Source of the DNA: Liolophura sinensis
Lineage: Eukaryota > Mollusca > Polyplacophora > Chitonida > Chitonidae
Assembly (NCBI RefSeq): GCF_032854445.1
Contig: NC_088305.1
Span: 30,530,628 to 30,594,627 of the forward strand
Reading direction: 5' to 3'
Length of the DNA: 64,000 bases
Part shown: one piece after another, positions 1 to 12,275 of the stretch
Numbering within the stretch: the first letter of the stretch is position 1
How the letters are laid out: each line of letters opens with the position of its first letter
Made by a program: the position numbers and the translations under genes
The notes under the pieces: model-generated
What the model saw: the letters and a program-made list of their open reading frames with translations, nothing else
The model's database searches: none
What the model was told of the DNA's origin: nothing

Positions 1-23
1 TGTCTGGTCGTCGTTTTCTTATC

Positions 24-264
24 TTAGGATAACAGATCGGTGGGTTTCAAGACGATGTCACAAAGTACAAAACCACGCGATTTTAAAGTGAATTTGGTGT
101 GGCATGCTGGGCCCAATATTCGTCTATTAAATAATGGATTGGTGGACTTCGAATTTGGAACACTCATGATGCCGACGAAGTTATTCCGATGTGGAGGAAA
201 ATCAACGATCCACTGATTTTCAGTAATCTTGATGACCCAGACGCGGTCACTGGGCCATTCGTTG
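24..264 (-). CDS. Possible terminal exon of an unrecognised gene
   Basis: Open minus-strand segment ending in a stop at the low-coordinate side. It follows a fair 3' splice site (minus-strand CCTTAG just above position 264). A second, better acceptor (TTTCTGCAG) lies at 325-330 and keeps the same frame, so the exon could reach 324. The translation looks protein-like, mixing hydrophobic and polar residues, with tryptophans in a W-V-I-K and a Q-W-I-V-D-F context and two cysteines (G-P-A-C and L-C-D). The pattern is that of an extracellular beta-sandwich piece, but I do not recognise a family. The rest of the gene would lie at higher coordinates on the minus strand, where the next feature is a transposon relic, or it may be lost. 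The open frame could also be chance. Confidence 0.3.
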
Positions 265-885
265 CTAAGGCTATATATATATACACCTTTTCCCAGCATT
301 ACCATCAATATTGTCAATTTCCTCCTGCAGAAACGTATGGCCATTAACATGGTCATTTATGAGGGAACGTCAGCAGGCTAGCGTGTTTGAAGAGCTGTAC
401 CAATATCCGGACCGGCTGTGAATACTGATTATAGAGCACTAACTGTATGCGTCACAGACCTGCGCCTGTGCATGGCAGAGTTTTTCTCTACAGGCCGTAT
501 GGTCACATCCTGGGATACCAATTAACTCGACTGATGCCGAAATTTGAAGTAGTTTGCTGAAGATTTAACCCCGCTGACAGCATTACTTTTGCAAAATCTT
601 GCAACAGATGGCCAAGAGAAACTTTACGACTCCGTGAGTTAAATTTAACCAGCCTTTTCAGTAAATTAATACCAAATTATTGCAGGAAAACATTCTACAT
701 GTGTATTCTATATTCCCATGTGCGACAAGCGTCATATGCGCCCACACGAAATTGTTTTGAGAAAACGAAGAAAGTTGAAAAATCACGTGACACGTGGATG
801 GCCGCAACTACACATGTAATAAGTTTATAAAAAACGTTACACACAGTGTGCTGGACTTGCACCCTGACCAAAAACCACCAAAGTA
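265..885. other. Intergenic, nothing recognised
   Basis: No convincing exon or RNA gene. There is a short TA run near 272-284. The left terminal inverted repeat of the neighbouring Tc1/mariner relic should lie near the right end of this stretch, but I could not match it to a right-hand copy. Confidence 0.5.
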
Positions 886-1884
886 ATGCCTCGATTGACT
901 CCAGAACAACGCGAGAGAGCCCTGGGTATGATATCTATGGGAGCTACTCATGCCCACATTGCAAGGACCTCCGGTTGCTCTCGGGTAAATGTATCAAACT
1001 TAATGCAACGTTACAGATAGACATCGGACAGGCCAAGAACAGGCAGGCCTAGGGTAACTACGCCCAGAGAAGACGGGCACCTGCGCACCTTACACCTGAG
1101 GAACCGTTTCCTGACAGTGACGTCATCACCAGTCAATGCCTTAGGTCACGGAGTCAGTCGGCAGACCGTGTCCAGGAGACTCATGGAATTAGGGCCTATC
1201 GACCATTCAGAGGGCAGTTGTTGACAGCAGAACATCGTCGCCAGAGGTTGCGATGGGCTCGAATTGTACCTCGTTGGCAGCGACGTGATTGGCAACGTGT
1301 TGTGTTTTTCACCGATGAAAGCCGCTTCTGCCTGTTCCGAGCCGATGGCAGACAGCGAGTTTACCTTCGAAGAGGCAAACAAACGGCTGCATCATGCGTC
1401 CAGGAGGTGGTACCGTTTGATGACGGCAGCGTGATGGTGTAGGGTGGGATCTGTGGAGAGGAACGGACACCACTGGTCATCATCTACGGGAACCTAACAG
1501 CTCAAAGTTACGTGGATGAAATTCTACGTCCTGTTGTCCTGCCATTCCTTCAACAGCAGCCATGCGGTGTCCTGTACCAGCATGACAACGCCAGACTCCA
1601 TACAGCTCGAGTTGTCCAGAACTTCCTGGATGCCAACGACGTCAACGTCTTGCCGTGGCCTGCACGTTCCCTAGATATGTCCCCCCACAGAACACCTTTG
1701 GGATATCACGGGTCGTCGAGTAAGACAACGGCCACACCTTGCAGCCAACCGACAAGAACTGGCGTTCGTTCTCCAAGATGAATGGCAACGAATCCCACGT
1801 CATCTCATCAGACGACTGACTTTTTCTATGCGTCGGAGGGTTTTTGCATGCATTGAAGCAAGGGGTAGCCTCACGCGCTATTGA
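886..1884 (+). pseudogene. Tc1/mariner-family transposase, decayed
   Basis: The reading frame starts with ATG at 886 and ends with TGA at 1882-1884, the expected ~330 codons for a Tc1-like transposase. The N-terminal part is a helix-turn-helix DNA-binding region (residues about 1-45), then an R-P-R-T-G-R-P linker. The catalytic part keeps the first Asp in F-T-D-E-S (near 1311), the second in H-D-N-A-R (near 1582) and a Glu in the E-H-L-W-D block (near 1688). I count 34 residues between the last two, which fits DD34E. It is inactive: an in-frame TAG at 1018-1020, a frameshift near 1190, a TAG at 1440-1442 replacing the Trp of the V-W-G-G block, and a frameshift near 1686. The three frames together give an almost complete protein. 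The family call is firm. The terminal inverted repeats were not resolved. Confidence 0.9.
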
Positions 1885-2183
1885 TTGGTTTTGATATTGA
1901 CTGATTTTAAAAATAATCAACTTTTTGTGTACTCTGCCCATTGTTAACTAAGATGGAATGGCTATTTTTCTGCCCCTGCGCTGTTTGTTCACTTGTAAAA
2001 TGATTTGAGGGCTGCTTTGTACGTTCTTACTCAAGACTTTCAATATCTAAAGTGATTGGTCTTTTCAATATATTAAACTTCAGTCATCCTGTTTTTTGCC
2101 TTGGCAAAATTACTTGATTTAAAAACTCTTTTCTTTTGGCCGTTAGTTTATATATACATTATACCGTCTTACTGGGAATACCA

Positions 2184-2500
2184 CCGATATGGTGGCCTAA
2201 AGGTTCGAAGTGAGACCCCGGGAATCAAGACTTTAAAAATTGTACTTACTGCTGCCTCACTTGGCACTCAGCACTGAGAGGTTAGATCAAGGAAACGGTG
2301 TCAGTATAATGTGACTGGCTGACGTTTCATGTCTGGTGTCATCGGCATGATACTTCAGTGCCGGCAGCAATTTAGTGGCATGAACACGCTGTGCCACAAG
2401 AGCACAAGGGGACACGGTACGTTTACGCACGCCTCATCATTCCTAATCGTCATATCGCTGAAAATTGTTGAGTATCACATTAAACCCCAAGCACACATGC
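2184..2500 (+). mobile_element. tRNA-derived SINE, family A, diverged copy
   Basis: Related along its length to the full SINE at 29526-29886 and the minus-strand copy at 61706-61905. Shared blocks include the GCTGCCTC-CTTGGC segment, the CAGTATAATG block and the 3' end GTTGAGTA followed by TTAAACCCCAAGCAC. The tRNA-like head is badly eroded (G-T-G-G-C-C-T remains near 2191). No clear target-site duplication was found. Confidence 0.7.
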
Positions 2501-3350
2501 TTACACTAGAATACCATTTCAAAGACACAAGACATGAAAATCAAAAGAGTTAAAGTATTCACTATTCTGTTTGGCTGATACATATACAATGTTGAACGTT
2601 AATGTAAAAGAATCGATATGCTATATTTAACAGAATAACCTGCTGCAATAACGGAATGATCCTATGACATAGCACAGTGCATTATAGCATCATTGAGGCA
2701 GGGGATTTGTTTTTGGACGAAGTAAAACGAACGCCTAGGAGTTTTTAATAAACTGATTCATGACACATGAGTACAAAAAGTGCTTGCATGCCAAATTTTG
2801 TTAATCATTAGCTAGGAACTCATTAGTTAACGGACAGAAGATGGAGCATCCCTGATCATTACCTCATTCATCTCCAGCACCATACATCACCACTTCTATT
2901 TTGGTCATTTTTACTGTTATCAGCAATGTCAATTCTTTCATGTCATGCATTGCCTCGCCAGTATCATGTCCGTTCACGTCTGTTCCCAGAACGCATATAT
3001 GGAGAGCTACCAACCACCCTTGAAGTCGTCAGGTACACTGAAACGCGATATTAAAGTCACTGGACAGTAATGTTACCCTGCAAGCGGTAAGATCGTATTA
3101 GAAATAATCGATAGCCCTGTTAAACTGAAAATTACGTGGAACTTGATATTTCACACACATCATTTAATAGATATATTTATTATACAACACTGATAAACAT
3201 TTCTCCATCATACGTGTGTTAAAGATTACTTAAACAATGTCAACAAAAAATTCTCCTGTAGGTGATCATAATAATAAAAAGGCGATGATTCGGAATATTA
3301 CTGCTACGGGTTAGAAAGCTTTTTAAGGTGAAAAATAGAATATTACCGGT
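2501..3350. other. AT-rich spacer, nothing recognised
   Basis: No exon, RNA gene or tandem repeat that I can support. Open frames are short and lack splice context. Confidence 0.5.
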
Positions 3351-3632
3351 GTGTGGAAGCCGGATAAGGCCGTTATCGTACTATTGTTCCACTGCCCGTC
3401 GATGCCACTGAGCGATGGCACGATGATGCGAAGCGATGGCACGATGGCACGGAGTGATGTCACGATGGCCCAAAGCGATGGTACGAAGCGATGGCAGGAT
3501 TTTCATAAGCCATGACACGATGCTAACGCTTGGTGTAATCGTGTCATTGCTTCGTATCATCGTGCCATCACATCGTGGCATCGCCGGGCGATGGAATAAT
3601 GGTACGATGGTAGCCTTATCTGGCTTCCATAC
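3351..3632. mobile_element. Foldback / palindromic MITE-like element
   Basis: The left end (GTGTGGAAGCCGGATAAGG) and the right end read on the minus strand (GTATGGAAGCCAGATAAGG) match. The match continues inward for about 100 bases with roughly 80% identity, leaving a central loop near 3457-3529. The arms are themselves built from iterated CGATGGCACGATG-like words. One strand would fold into a single long hairpin. No transposase is present, so if mobile it is non-autonomous. Confidence 0.75.
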
Positions 3633-4383
3633 TTAGGAGTCTTCTCCGAGAAGATGACATTTAACTGACTAAGGATTTTCTCATACGTTATTCATTGCTG
3701 ATACATGGGATAGGGGATGGACGAGATTTAAGAAATACACCAAGATGTTTTTATGCCGGTTTTCGTGATTTTCTTTCGCCGCTATCGACTGAGCTTTCTT
3801 TGCAGGCACAATTACACATTAATATAAATATAGTTGGATAGTAAGATATTAGATCATTACATATGACTGCCAAATGTTTGGATAAACTCCACGGTAGCTC
3901 CAAAATCCAAATTTTAAACATCCATTCTCTACAGTCAGTCTGTTATCCAAGTCGCACAGCCCAAAGGGGTACGAATTTAAGTAATAATACGGCTGGTCGT
4001 TGGTTATAATGACCATTAATGTACACTTTATCATCTCCGAGACTTCCATTTTCTCGGGGGATAAATCTATAGATTGAATTTATATACACATTAATTTTCG
4101 TTCCAAATCGCGACCTTTTGACCTTGCCTAGGGCTACTGTTTGCAAGTAGCTATTTGCACCAAATTTTGATGGAGCCCTTGGAGTTTGTGGAGCCATTCG
4201 TTGATTGGTAATTGCGCTGTTACAACTGATTACTGGTTGATCGATTGTATTACAAGCTTAATTATAGATCTGTCCAGATAGGGCGTGCAGCGGCCCCAGA
4301 GGTTATCGTGACTCAGTCATTAGACAATGACCGTATGTGGGATTTCTATTCTATTCTGTTTTGAAGGTTGTAGCGTACGCTAA
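3633..4383. other. Spacer, nothing recognised
   Basis: Open frames on the minus strand are short and have no supported splice sites. No repeat structure seen. Confidence 0.5.
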
Positions 4384-4593
4384 AAGTACACCTATTATTT
4401 ATTCCTGTCCACTGAAAGTCTGGTGTAAGCTGACGTCGTATATCTTGTAATTTCCTACGTTTGACGGTACAGATTGCCCTGGTGATGAGAAAACTCTCGG
4501 CAGAACGTGCCACTTTGCAGTTTTTATGGCCATGTAAACGATATTTATAGCAATGGAATTTAAAGCCCTTGAACATAAAGTAAACAACGAAAT
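4384..4593. repeat. Duplicated 210-bp segment, copy 1
   Basis: Nearly identical (I count about four differences) to 6954-7163, which sits inside the 28-bp satellite. The segment has no internal tandem repeat and no matching terminal inverted repeats. This copy abuts the 41-bp minisatellite. Confidence 0.9.
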
Positions 4594-4630
4594 AAAACCA
4601 AAGAAAAAAAATAAAAATGAATTAATGCAG

Positions 4631-5400
4631 CATGACTCATCATATGTTCCCACAGTACCAAGAGAGATAAGCATGACCCATCATGTTCCCACAGTACCAA
4701 GGGAGATAAGCATGACCCATCATATGTTCCCACAGTACCAAGGGAGATAAGCATGACCCATCATATGTTCCCACAGTACCAAGAGAGATAAGCATGACCC
4801 ATCATATGTTCCCACAGTACCAAGGGAGATAAGCATGACCCATCATGTTCCCACAGTACCAAGAGAGATAAGCATGACCCATCATATGTTCCCACAGTAC
4901 CAAGAGAGATAACCATGACCCATCATATGTTCCCACAGTACCAAGAGAGATAAGCATGACCCATCATGTTCCCACAGTACCAAGAGAGATAAGCATGACC
5001 CATCATATGTTCCCACAGTACCAAGAGAGATAAGCATGACCCATCATATGTTCCCACAGTACCAAGAGAGATAAGCATGATCCATCATATGTTCCCACAG
5101 TACCAAGAGAGATAAGCATGACCCATCATATGTTCCCACAGTACCAAGGGAGATAAGCATGACCCATCATGTTCCCACAGTACCAAGAGAGATAAGCATG
5201 ACCCATCATATGTTCCCACAATACCAAGGGAGATAAGCATGATCCATCATATGTTCCCACAGTACCAAGGGAGATAAGCATGACACATCATATGTTCCCA
5301 CAGTACCAAGAGAGATAAGCATGACCCATCATATGTTCCCACAGTACCATGGGAGATAAGCATGACCCATCATATGTTCCCACAGTACCAAGGGAGATAA
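4631..5400. repeat. Minisatellite, ~41-bp unit, about 19 copies
   Basis: The unit runs CATGACCCATCATATGTTCC followed by a CACAGTACCAAG-RGAGATAAG half. Some copies lack the AT of CATATG and are 39 bp. Copies differ at one or two positions only, which points to recent homogenisation. Confidence 0.95.
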
Positions 5401-5474
5401 ATAATCTGTTCAAAGAGAAGTGAAACTGCAGGGGATAATTTTATACATTTAAATTTAACCCAAAGCACATTTGC

Positions 5475-5725
5475 AGCTTGTAGAGCTCCTGGCATATCTT
5501 GTCATCACGCTATTCCCCTAAGACAGCTTGTAGAGCTCCTGGCATATCTTGTCATCACGCTATTCCCCTAAGACAGCTTGTAGAGCTCCTGGCATATCTT
5601 GTACATCACGCTATTCCCCTAAGACAGCTTGTAGAGCTCCTGGCATATCTTGTCATGACGCTATTCCCCTAAGACAGCTTGTAGAGCTCCTGGCATATCT
5701 TGTCATCACGCTATTCCGCTAAGAC
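5475..5725. repeat. Minisatellite, 50-bp unit, 5 copies
   Basis: The unit begins AGCTTGTAGAGCTCCTGGCA and ends CCCCTAAGAC. The copies are almost identical, with one single-base insertion in the third and one substitution in the last. Confidence 0.95.
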
Positions 5726-6242
5726 GACTAGCTATAGAGAGATTTGCGGACAGAATATCTCCACTTATATGTGTCAGTAATAAATTTCCGCGTTGGTTAG
5801 GCCACATGGAATTCATTAGGTATAAAGAGTGTTATATCACTCTATTGTTTGCTTGGGGAATATCTTGAACCTATGCTTCAAAACAGACATTCGTGTACCA
5901 GCCGTCAAGAAATATGGACGTTTCGGTTCAATTGTGGCAAGGCCAATTCCAAAAACGACGCTTAACACAAACTACCAGAGACGAAATAAAGTAATAAAAT
6001 ACGAAAATAGGACGGAATGATACAAAGAGAAGTCAACAGTTTTCAGTGATATAGGAAAGATGCAAGATATGTTCTAGAAGACTGAGAGAAGACAACAGGA
6101 AAAGCCGTCACAGTGCGCAGTTTATAAAATCATAGGATTTCAGGGTTAAATTGCTGTTGGTTGACTTTTAGTATTGTAAAAACAAAATACCAATGGCAGC
6201 AATAACTGATCACTTATAAATATCAACATATTGGTCAGTCCA
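5726..6242. other. Spacer between two satellites
   Basis: No exon or repeat recognised. An open frame from 5829 has no supporting splice or promoter context. Confidence 0.45.
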
Positions 6243-8700
6243 CATTATAATACAGCTCGTCGTCTGTCTGCGTTATTATACAACTATTAGTCTGTTTACG
6301 TTATTATACAGCTATTGGTCTGTCTGCGTTATCATACAGCTAGTGGTCTGTCTGCGTTATTATACAGCTATTGGTCTGTTTACGTTATTATACAGCTATT
6401 GGTCTGTTTACGTTATTATACAGCTAGTGGTTTGTCTGTGTTATCATACAGATTGTGGTTTGTCTGCGTTATCATACAGCTAGTAATCTGTCTGCGATAT
6501 CATACAGCTAGTGGTCTGTCTGCGTTATTATACAGCTCGTAGTTTGTCTGCGTTATTATACAGCTAGTGGTCTGTCTGCGTTATTATATAGCAATTGGTC
6601 TGTCTGCGTTATCATACAGATTGTGGTCTGTCTGCGTTATCATGCAGCTCGTGGTTTGTCTACGTTATTATACAGCTAGTGTTCTGTCTGCGTTATTATA
6701 CAGTCAGTGGTCTGTCTGCGTTATCATACAGCTAATAGTCTGTCTGCGATATTATACAGCTAGTGGTTTGTAAGCGTTATTATACAGCTAGTGGTCTGTC
6801 TGCGTTATTATATAGCTAGTAGTCTGTCTGCGTTATTATACAGCTAGTGGTCTGTCTGCGTTAATATACAGATTGTGGTCTGTCTGCGATATTATACAGC
6901 TAGTGGTCTGTCTGCGTTATCATACAAATTGTGGTCTGTCTGCGTTATTACACAAGTACACCTATTATTTATTCCTGTCCACTGAAAGTCTGGTGTAAGC
7001 TGACGTCGTATATCTTGTAATTTCCTACATTTGACCGTACAGATTGCCCTGGTGATGAGAAAACTCTCGGCAGAACGTGCCACTTTGCAGTTTTTATGGC
7101 CATGTAAACGATATTTATAGCAATGGAATTTAAAAGCCCTGAACATAAAGTAAACAACGAAATGCGTTATTATACACCTCGTGGCTTGTCTGCGTTATTA
7201 TACAGATTGTGGTCTGTCTGCGTTATTATACAGCTAGTGGTCTGTCTACGTTATTATACAGCTAGTGGTCTGTCTACGTTATTATACAGCTAGTGGCTTG
7301 TCTGCGTTATTATACAGCTAGTGGTCTGTCTAGGTTATTATACAGCTAGTGGCCTGTCTGCGTTATTATACACCTCGTGGCTTGTCTGCGTTATTATAGA
7401 GCTAGTGGTCTGTCTACGTTATTATACAGTTAGTGGCCTGTCTGCGTTATTACACACCTCGTGGCTTGTCTGCGTTATTATAGAGCTAGTGGTCTGTCTA
7501 CGTTATTATACAGCTAGTGGTCTGTCTACGTTATTATACACCTCGTGGCTTGTCTGCGTGATACAGCTGCGTTATACAGCTAGTAGTCTGTCTGCGTTAT
7601 CATACAGATTGTGGTCTGTCATCGTTATCATACAGCTAGTGTTCTGTCTGCGTTATTATATAGCTATTGGTCTGTCTGCGTTATTATACAGCTAGTGGTC
7701 TGTCTGCGTTATCCTACAGATTGTGGTCTGTCTGCGTTATTACACAGCTAGTGGTCTGTCTGCGTTATCATACAGCTAGTGGTCTGTCTGCGTTATTATA
7801 TAGCTAGTAGTCTGTCTGCGTTATTATACAGCTAGTGGCCTGTCTGCGTTATTATACACCTCGTGGCTTGTCTGCCTTATTGTGCAGCTAGTGGTCTGTC
7901 TGCTTTATCATACAGATTGTGGTCTGTCATCGTTATCATACAGCTAGTGGTCTGTCTGCGTTATTATATAGCTAGTGGTCTGTCTACGTTATTATACAGC
8001 TAGTGTTCTGTTTGCTTTATTATACAGTTATTTGTCTCTTTACGTCATTATACAGCTAGTGGTCTGTCTTCGTTATCATACAGTTAGTGGTCTGTCTGCG
8101 TTATCATGCAAATTGTGGTCTGTCTGCGTTATTATACAGCTAGTGGTCTGTCTGCGTTATTATACAGCTAGTGGTCTGTCTGCATTATTATAAACCTCGT
8201 GGTTTGTCTGCGTTATTATACAGCTAGTGGTCTGTCTGCGTTATTATACAGCTAGTGGTCTGTCTACGTTATTATACAGATTGTGGTCTGTCTGCGATAT
8301 TATACAGGTAGTGGTCTGTCTGCAGTATTATACAGATTGTGGTCTGTCTGCGTTATTATACAGATTGTGGTCTGTCTGCGTTAATATACAGCTAGTGGTC
8401 TCTCTGCGTTACTATACAGCTGATGGTCTGTCTGTGTTATAATACAGCTAGTGGTTTGTCTGCGTTATTATACAGATTGTGGTCTGTCTGCGTTATTATA
8501 CAGCTAGTGGTCTCTCTGCGTTACTATACAGCTGATGGTCTGTCTGTGTTATAATACAGCTAGTGGTTTGTCTGCGCTATTATACAGCTAGTGGCCTGTG
8601 TACGTTATTATACAGCTAGTGGCCTGTCTGCGTTATTATACACCTCGTGGCTTGTCTGCGTTATCATACAGCTAGTGGTCTGCCTATGCTAGTATACAAG
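6243..8700. repeat. Satellite array, 28-bp unit, about 80 copies
   Basis: The unit has the form CAGCTAGTGGTCTGTCTGCG plus TTATTATA, with variants (CACCTCGTGG, CAGATTGTGG). It runs about 2.4 kb and is interrupted once by the 210-bp segment at 6954-7163. Because 28 is not a multiple of 3, three units give a 28-residue peptide repeat. The apparent proteins across it are artefacts of the repeat. Confidence 0.95.
6954..7163. repeat. Duplicated 210-bp segment, copy 2, inside the satellite
   Basis: Copy of 4384-4593 in the same orientation. On both sides the satellite word TGCGTTATTA is present (left 6941-6950, right starting at 7163). This could be a target duplication or simply the repeat phase. 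Confidence 0.9.
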
Positions 8701-9511
8701 CTGTGAATACCGGTGATGGATTTGTCAATTGGAAACAGTGTCACTGTAAATAGCTGTCTTGACTTCCTAGGATACATGTCCGTTACATGTATACAAGGTT
8801 AATGATTTCGCCTAAGTCGTTAGCTAGGAAATGAAAGACTCAAGACCTGAGTATTGTGTTATCTTGGTATTTTTTATTTCTTGGAAACGTTTCCTCTCTG
8901 GTGTGACTTGATGGAAGGAAGGATTAAGAAAGGTCGACAGCATATAATACCTGAGGCTGGTTCTTCGTTCGTGGCTTTAGGGGGGTGACTTTAATTCTTG
9001 CCACTCAGAGGAATTTTAGGCTGTTTTGATCATCAAGGATAAATTCCGAGAAATTCTGTAAGGTGTATTTTTTTTTATATGGACGTTTTTACTAAGAAAC
9101 CACAGGAATAGCTGAATGCTTGATACACCGATGAACACAGACGTAACAATGCTGAAATGCTGGAATACATTAAAATTCCAGCAAATAACATATATGTTTA
9201 AAGTCAGCCGAAGCTGACGTGACTTCACCAATCAAACAGTTTCCAAACCAAACAATCAACCTACTAACCAAGGCAGCTAAGAAAATAAGCAATCTTCCTC
9301 TCAACAAAGCGTCAATCTATGAACCATGCACCAACGCAAGTTGTACTATACACATTTAAGCAATAGGTTGTGATGCAATAATAATTCATTCGAGGGTCTT
9401 GGACGTAACGTTCTTTTATTTGTCACGCATTTTAAGAAGTCTGCTGTAAAGAAAATAATTTGTTACTCTAATACAATCTTGTTGAATTAATACAATATGC
9501 GTGCTATATTC
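8701..9511. other. Spacer, nothing recognised
   Basis: Unique-looking DNA after the 28-bp satellite. No supported exon. Confidence 0.45.
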
Positions 9512-9636
9512 ATTTATTTGTTTATTTATTTGATTGGTGTCTTACGTCGTACTCAAGAATACATGTATTTCACCTATATGGCGGTAGGGAGCATTATATC
9601 GTGGGAGAAAACCGGTCATAACCCCGAGATATCCAT
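9512..9636 (-). mobile_element. SINE family B, 3' fragment
   Basis: Carries the family B tail read on the minus strand: TTTATTTATTTGATTGGTGT, a TACGTCGTACTCAAGAATA block and a GGGAGCATTATATCG block. The same blocks occur at 16155, 18830, 60191 and, in plus orientation, at 19520 and 23590. The tRNA head is missing. Confidence 0.75.
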
Positions 9637-10743
9637 GACCGGTGATATATTTAACAGAATAGTCTGTCGCAATGACAGAATAATGTGCTGCAACAACAGA
9701 ATACATTCCAGCATCACTCAGACAACATTCAGACTTTCTGTTAAATTTAACAGATTAATGAAAGCCCTAACCCCCCTCCACCCCCACCCCTCCCCAAAAA
9801 GTATTTCCAGCTTTAAACACATCCTTATAAACGACCACATTTGAGCCTGTTTTATCACGGTATTGTTTCTCGGAGTGGAACTTTAGCAGGGAATTTATGG
9901 GGCCACAACCGGTCTCCCGCATTGTTATTGCCTCATCATACTGTGGATAGGTTTGCGAAGAATGCGCAATTTGGAGAGAAAAGTTCTTTTGGGAAGGCAA
10001 TTAAGGCTTGATTTCCTGCAGGACGAGAGACTTATGCCATGGGCAAGGTATAAATGTTGCCTTTTAAAAATAGCTACTGTTTTAGAAGAGTACGTCGTGG
10101 ATCATTAACTGTGGGAGTTCAGGATATCGGAGAGGCTAGAGTAAACAGTAGTGGATGATTTACGGGCATAAAACACAAACCAGGCGGCGTGAAAGAGCGG
10201 AGGGAACTTGTGGCCGGCTGTACGGCGGATTGCGCCAAGCGGCTTGTTGAAGCTCAGTCAGGCGTACAGGGCCGAGCCGGCACGGAGTTCTCTTACGGTA
10301 ACACGAGTCCACACACGGATACATTAGCCCGCTGATTCCTGGACTACGTTCAAAAAGACAAGACAGCATGTTCTGTTGGGCATTGGAAATCTTAACTGCT
10401 TTGCTGACTTCGTATACTTAGCTTGTGCCGAGACTACATGCATACAATTTAGTCCAGGTTGAACGTGGTTGGAGTAATATGCGTGAAAATTAGCCTACCC
10501 ACCAAGGTTGTTTATCTCTGGACACGACAGCCTGTGCGTGAAACATTCGGAATCCGACCTTCAAAAGATGACAACACCGCCCTGTTCAGGTAACTACGTC
10601 CATTTCCTTTACTACAAATTACAAAATGTGCAATTGTTCATCTCATGAAGTTAGCTAGTCCTAGAGGGTAAAGAACTTCCGGTCAGTGTGTCGCTTACAT
10701 ACATCACGTACGTATAACTATCTTGGATGACTCTGGTCTCTAA
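9637..10743. other. Spacer with a CpG-rich patch
   Basis: The patch at about 10080-10400 is richer in G+C and CpG than its surroundings. It ends with a short ATG frame near 10368 whose product begins M-F-C-W-A-L-E-I-L-T-A-L-L-T, followed by a weak GTATAC donor-like word. That could be a signal-peptide exon or chance. Nothing downstream supports it. Otherwise nothing recognised. Confidence 0.3.
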
Positions 10744-12019
10744 TATTGTACAACTTTACCATTACATAATGCGGCTTTTCTACAACTTAGCTATTTAAGG
10801 AATGCGACTATTGTACAATTTAGCCATTGCAGAATGTACAGCTGAGCCATTACAGAATACAACTGCTGTACATCTTAGCCTTTACAGAATGCGACTATTG
10901 TACAACTTAGCCATTACTGAATGCGACTTGTACAACTTAACCATTACCGAATGTACAGCTTAGTCATTACAAATTGTACAGCTTAGTCATTACATAATGC
11001 GACTAGTGTACAACTCAACCATTACAGAATACGACTTTTATACAACTTAGCCATCACAGTATGCGACCATTGTACATGTACCTGTACCAAAAAAACCCCT
11101 ATGTCTACAACTGAGTCATTATAGCCTGGGACTATTGTGCAACTCAGCCATTACATAATGCGACTATTGTACAACTTAGCCATTTCAAAATGCTACTGTT
11201 GTAAAACTTAACCATTACAGAATGTACAACGTAGCCATTTCAGAATGCGACTATTGTACAACTTAGATATTACACACTGCGACTTCTTGTACAACTTAAC
11301 CATTACCGAATGCGACTGTTGTACAACTTAGCCATTACAGAATTTACAACTTAGCCATTGCCCAATGCGACTATAGTACAACTTAGCCATACCAGAATGC
11401 GACTGTTGTACAACTTATGCGACTATTGTACAACATAGGTATTACACACTGCGACTTCTTGTACAACTTAACCATCACAGAATGCGACTGTTGCACAACT
11501 TAGCCATTTCAGAATGCTACTATTGTACAACTTAGGTATTACACACTGCGACTGTTGTACAACTTAGCCATTACAGAATTTACAACTTAGCCATCGTAGA
11601 ATGCGACTATAGTACAACTTAGCCATAACAGAATGCGACTGTTGTACAACTTAGCCATCACAGAATGCGACTGTGGTACAGCTTAGCCATTACAGAATGC
11701 GACTATTGTACCTTAACCACTACAGAATGCGACTATTGTACATCTCAGCCATTACAGAATGCGAGTATTATACAACTTAGCCATTAAAGAATGCGACTAT
11801 TGTGCAACTTAGACATTACGGAATGCGACCTACGGCTTGTCTATTACAGACTGTGACTTCTTGGACAACTGACCTATTATAGAATAAGACTGTTATACGA
11901 CTTGTCTATTACAGACGGCGACTTCATGTACAACTTAGCTATTACAGAATTCGACTGTTCTATAATTTGTCTGTTACAGACTGCGACTTCATGTACAGCT
12001 TAGTTATTATAGAATGCAC
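10744..12019. repeat. Minisatellite, ~32-bp unit, about 38 copies
   Basis: Core words GCGACTATTGTACAACTTAG and CCATTACAGAAT alternate across 1.28 kb. Copies are fairly diverged and some are shortened. The right end (after about 11820) is the most degenerate part. Confidence 0.95.
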
Positions 12020-12137
12020 AACAGACACGAAACCAATGTTAATAGATATATATCCTTTTACAGTTGTTTAACTGTTCTTTAACATAGCTTTCAACATTAG
12101 TTTTGTCCTGCCAGGGCGGTGTGTCTTAGTATCAGAC

Positions 12138-12275
12138 CGATCACGTCCCATCACATGAATACATGTAAATGTATCTGTATTGGCCTGTACTTTACGTACG
12201 TACATGTACATGTATCTGCATTGGCCTGTAATTTACCCACTTACATGTACATGTATCTGTATTGGCCTGTAATTT
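12138..12275. repeat. Minisatellite, ~43-bp unit, 3 copies
   Basis: Each copy contains ACATGTACATGTATCTG, TATTGGCCTGTA and a TTTAC end. The ACATGTACATGT word is self-complementary. Confidence 0.85.

Noticed and set aside
6315-8442. Open frames of 70-124 codons with repeated hydrophobic peptides
   Set aside because: They follow the 28-bp satellite, change frame with it and occur in several frames. No start context, splice sites or domains.
10744-12019. CRISPR-like array
   Set aside because: Repeats are directly adjacent and diverged, with no unique spacers of constant length, and the genome is eukaryotic. The same holds for the other tandem arrays.
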